Assembly: GCF_024498075.1 (NCBI RefSeq)
Contig: NZ_JANHOF010000001.1
Span: 496,001 to 560,000 of the forward strand
Origin: Paenibacillus mendelii
Lineage (GTDB): Bacteria; Bacillota; Bacilli; Paenibacillales; Paenibacillaceae
Length of the DNA: 64,000 nucleotides
Direction of reading: 5' to 3'
Part shown: piece after piece, positions 63,560-64,000 of the stretch
Numbering within the stretch: the first letter of the stretch is position 1
How the letters are laid out: each line of letters opens with the position of its first letter
Notes under the pieces: model-generated
The model's database searches: none
Told to the model about the DNA's origin: nothing
The model's input: only the letters and a program-made list of their open reading frames with translations
Translations under genes and position numbers: made by a program

Positions 63560-64000
63560 TTATTGAAATTCCTCGAGCAGATTCGGGGGCGTTAAGCCGC
63601 TTAAAGCCGCAACCAGGTTCTGTGCCGCGAGCATACCCATATCGAATCTTGTCTTGGCAGTGGCCGATCCAATATGCGGCAGTGTCAGCACATTGGGCAT
63701 CTGGAGGAATGGATGTGCGGGATCGATCGGTTCATTCTCGTATACATCAAGCCCTGCCCCGCTGATGGTTCCTTCCTGAAGAGCCTCGATAAGCGCCTCC
63801 TCGTCCACGGTTTGACCGCGTGAAGCATTGATGAAGATGGCTGACGGTTTCATAAGCTTAAATTCATTGCGTCCGATCATCCGCCGCGTTCCTTCGCCGA
63901 GGGGAGCCATCAATACGATGAAATCCGATTCAGACAACAGTTCCGTCATGGGCGAATAACGGACGCCAAGCTGCTCCTCCGCACTCGGCTTGCGGCTGCG
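63560..64000 (-). CDS. D-2-hydroxyacid dehydrogenase (glyoxylate/hydroxypyruvate reductase-like), 5' part outside window
   Basis: The frame is open to the window edge; 146 C-terminal residues are visible. It reduces 2-oxoacids with NAD(P)H. Motifs include [47 protein letters not shown] and the catalytic His region LPHIGSAT. The RSRKPSAEE stretch at the edge follows the NAD(P)-binding loop; an Arg-Ser-Arg there favours NADPH. The N-terminal catalytic part and the GxGxxG motif lie outside. Confidence 0.9.
   Translation of the reverse strand, partial: RSRKPSAEEQLGVRYSPMTELLSESDFIVLMAPLGEGTRRMIGRNEFKLMKPSAIFINASRGQTVDEEALIEALQEGTISGAGLDVYENEPIDPAHPFLQMPNVLTLPHIGSATAKTRFDMGMLAAQNLVAALSGLTPPNLLEEFQ

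Noticed and set aside
1..64000. tRNA, rRNA and common riboswitch cores
   Set aside because: Reading both strands I saw no cloverleaf-like tRNA, rRNA segment, T-box or SAM/TPP/lysine riboswitch core. A covariance-model scan would be needed to exclude weak cases.

Overview
The window looks like a chromosomal segment of a Paenibacillaceae-type Firmicute (Paenibacillus, Cohnella or a close relative). The reasons are a base composition near 50% G+C, strong AGGAGG-type ribosome binding sites, frequent GTG/TTG starts, GlpP-type antitermination, a TmrB-like protein, and many carbohydrate ABC systems and secreted glycosidase-like proteins. Most genes lie on the minus strand, so transcription mainly runs from high to low coordinates. 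I see no rRNA, tRNA, CRISPR array, transposase or prophage genes.

Left part (1-25.2 kb): one uninterrupted minus-strand frame of at least 3,516 codons (1-10550) encodes a giant Tc-toxin A subunit (translocation/receptor component of an ABC-type insecticidal toxin complex), cut only at its last residues by the window edge. Right of it are a secreted GH99/GH71-like protein with two C-terminal beta-sandwich modules, a BmrCD-like heterodimeric ABC exporter, a DUF3626 protein, an unknown protein, a Crp/Fnr regulator convergent with a flavohemoglobin gene (hmp), a six-copy 113-114 bp tandem repeat, an ankyrin protein, two proteins of unknown function and a UbiA/MenA prenyltransferase. The hmp promoter carries a perfect CRP-type palindrome near -42 and a second inverted repeat over the -10 element.

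Middle (25.4-43 kb): glutamate dehydrogenase, a seven-repeat surface protein with a copper-amine-oxidase-type N-domain, a DUF3267/DUF3139-like/nitronate monooxygenase group, then a glycerol-3-phosphate/glycerophosphodiester module. That module is an ugp-type ABC importer (ugpB, HAD phosphatase, ugpC, ugpA, ugpE) ending in ugpQ. It is preceded by glpP and a GpdQ-like metallophosphoesterase, and the ugpB leader contains a long intrinsic terminator that is a likely GlpP target. An orphan solute-binding lipoprotein follows.

Right part (42.7-64 kb): a phospholipid-methyltransferase-like/PAP2/two-component cluster, a GNAT enzyme, a sialate O-acetylesterase-like enzyme, a membrane-anchored VanX-like D,D-dipeptidase, a histidine phosphatase, an Eis-like acetyltransferase, a GHL10-like hydrolase, a second heterodimeric ABC exporter, and a three-gene system of two zinc-ribbon-bearing ABC half-exporters flanking a DUF1854 protein. 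The edge holds a tmrB-like gene, a small CxxC/CxxC protein and the 3' part of a D-2-hydroxyacid dehydrogenase gene. The two signals most worth following are the repeat-bearing giant TcA and the zinc-ribbon ABC/DUF1854 operon.
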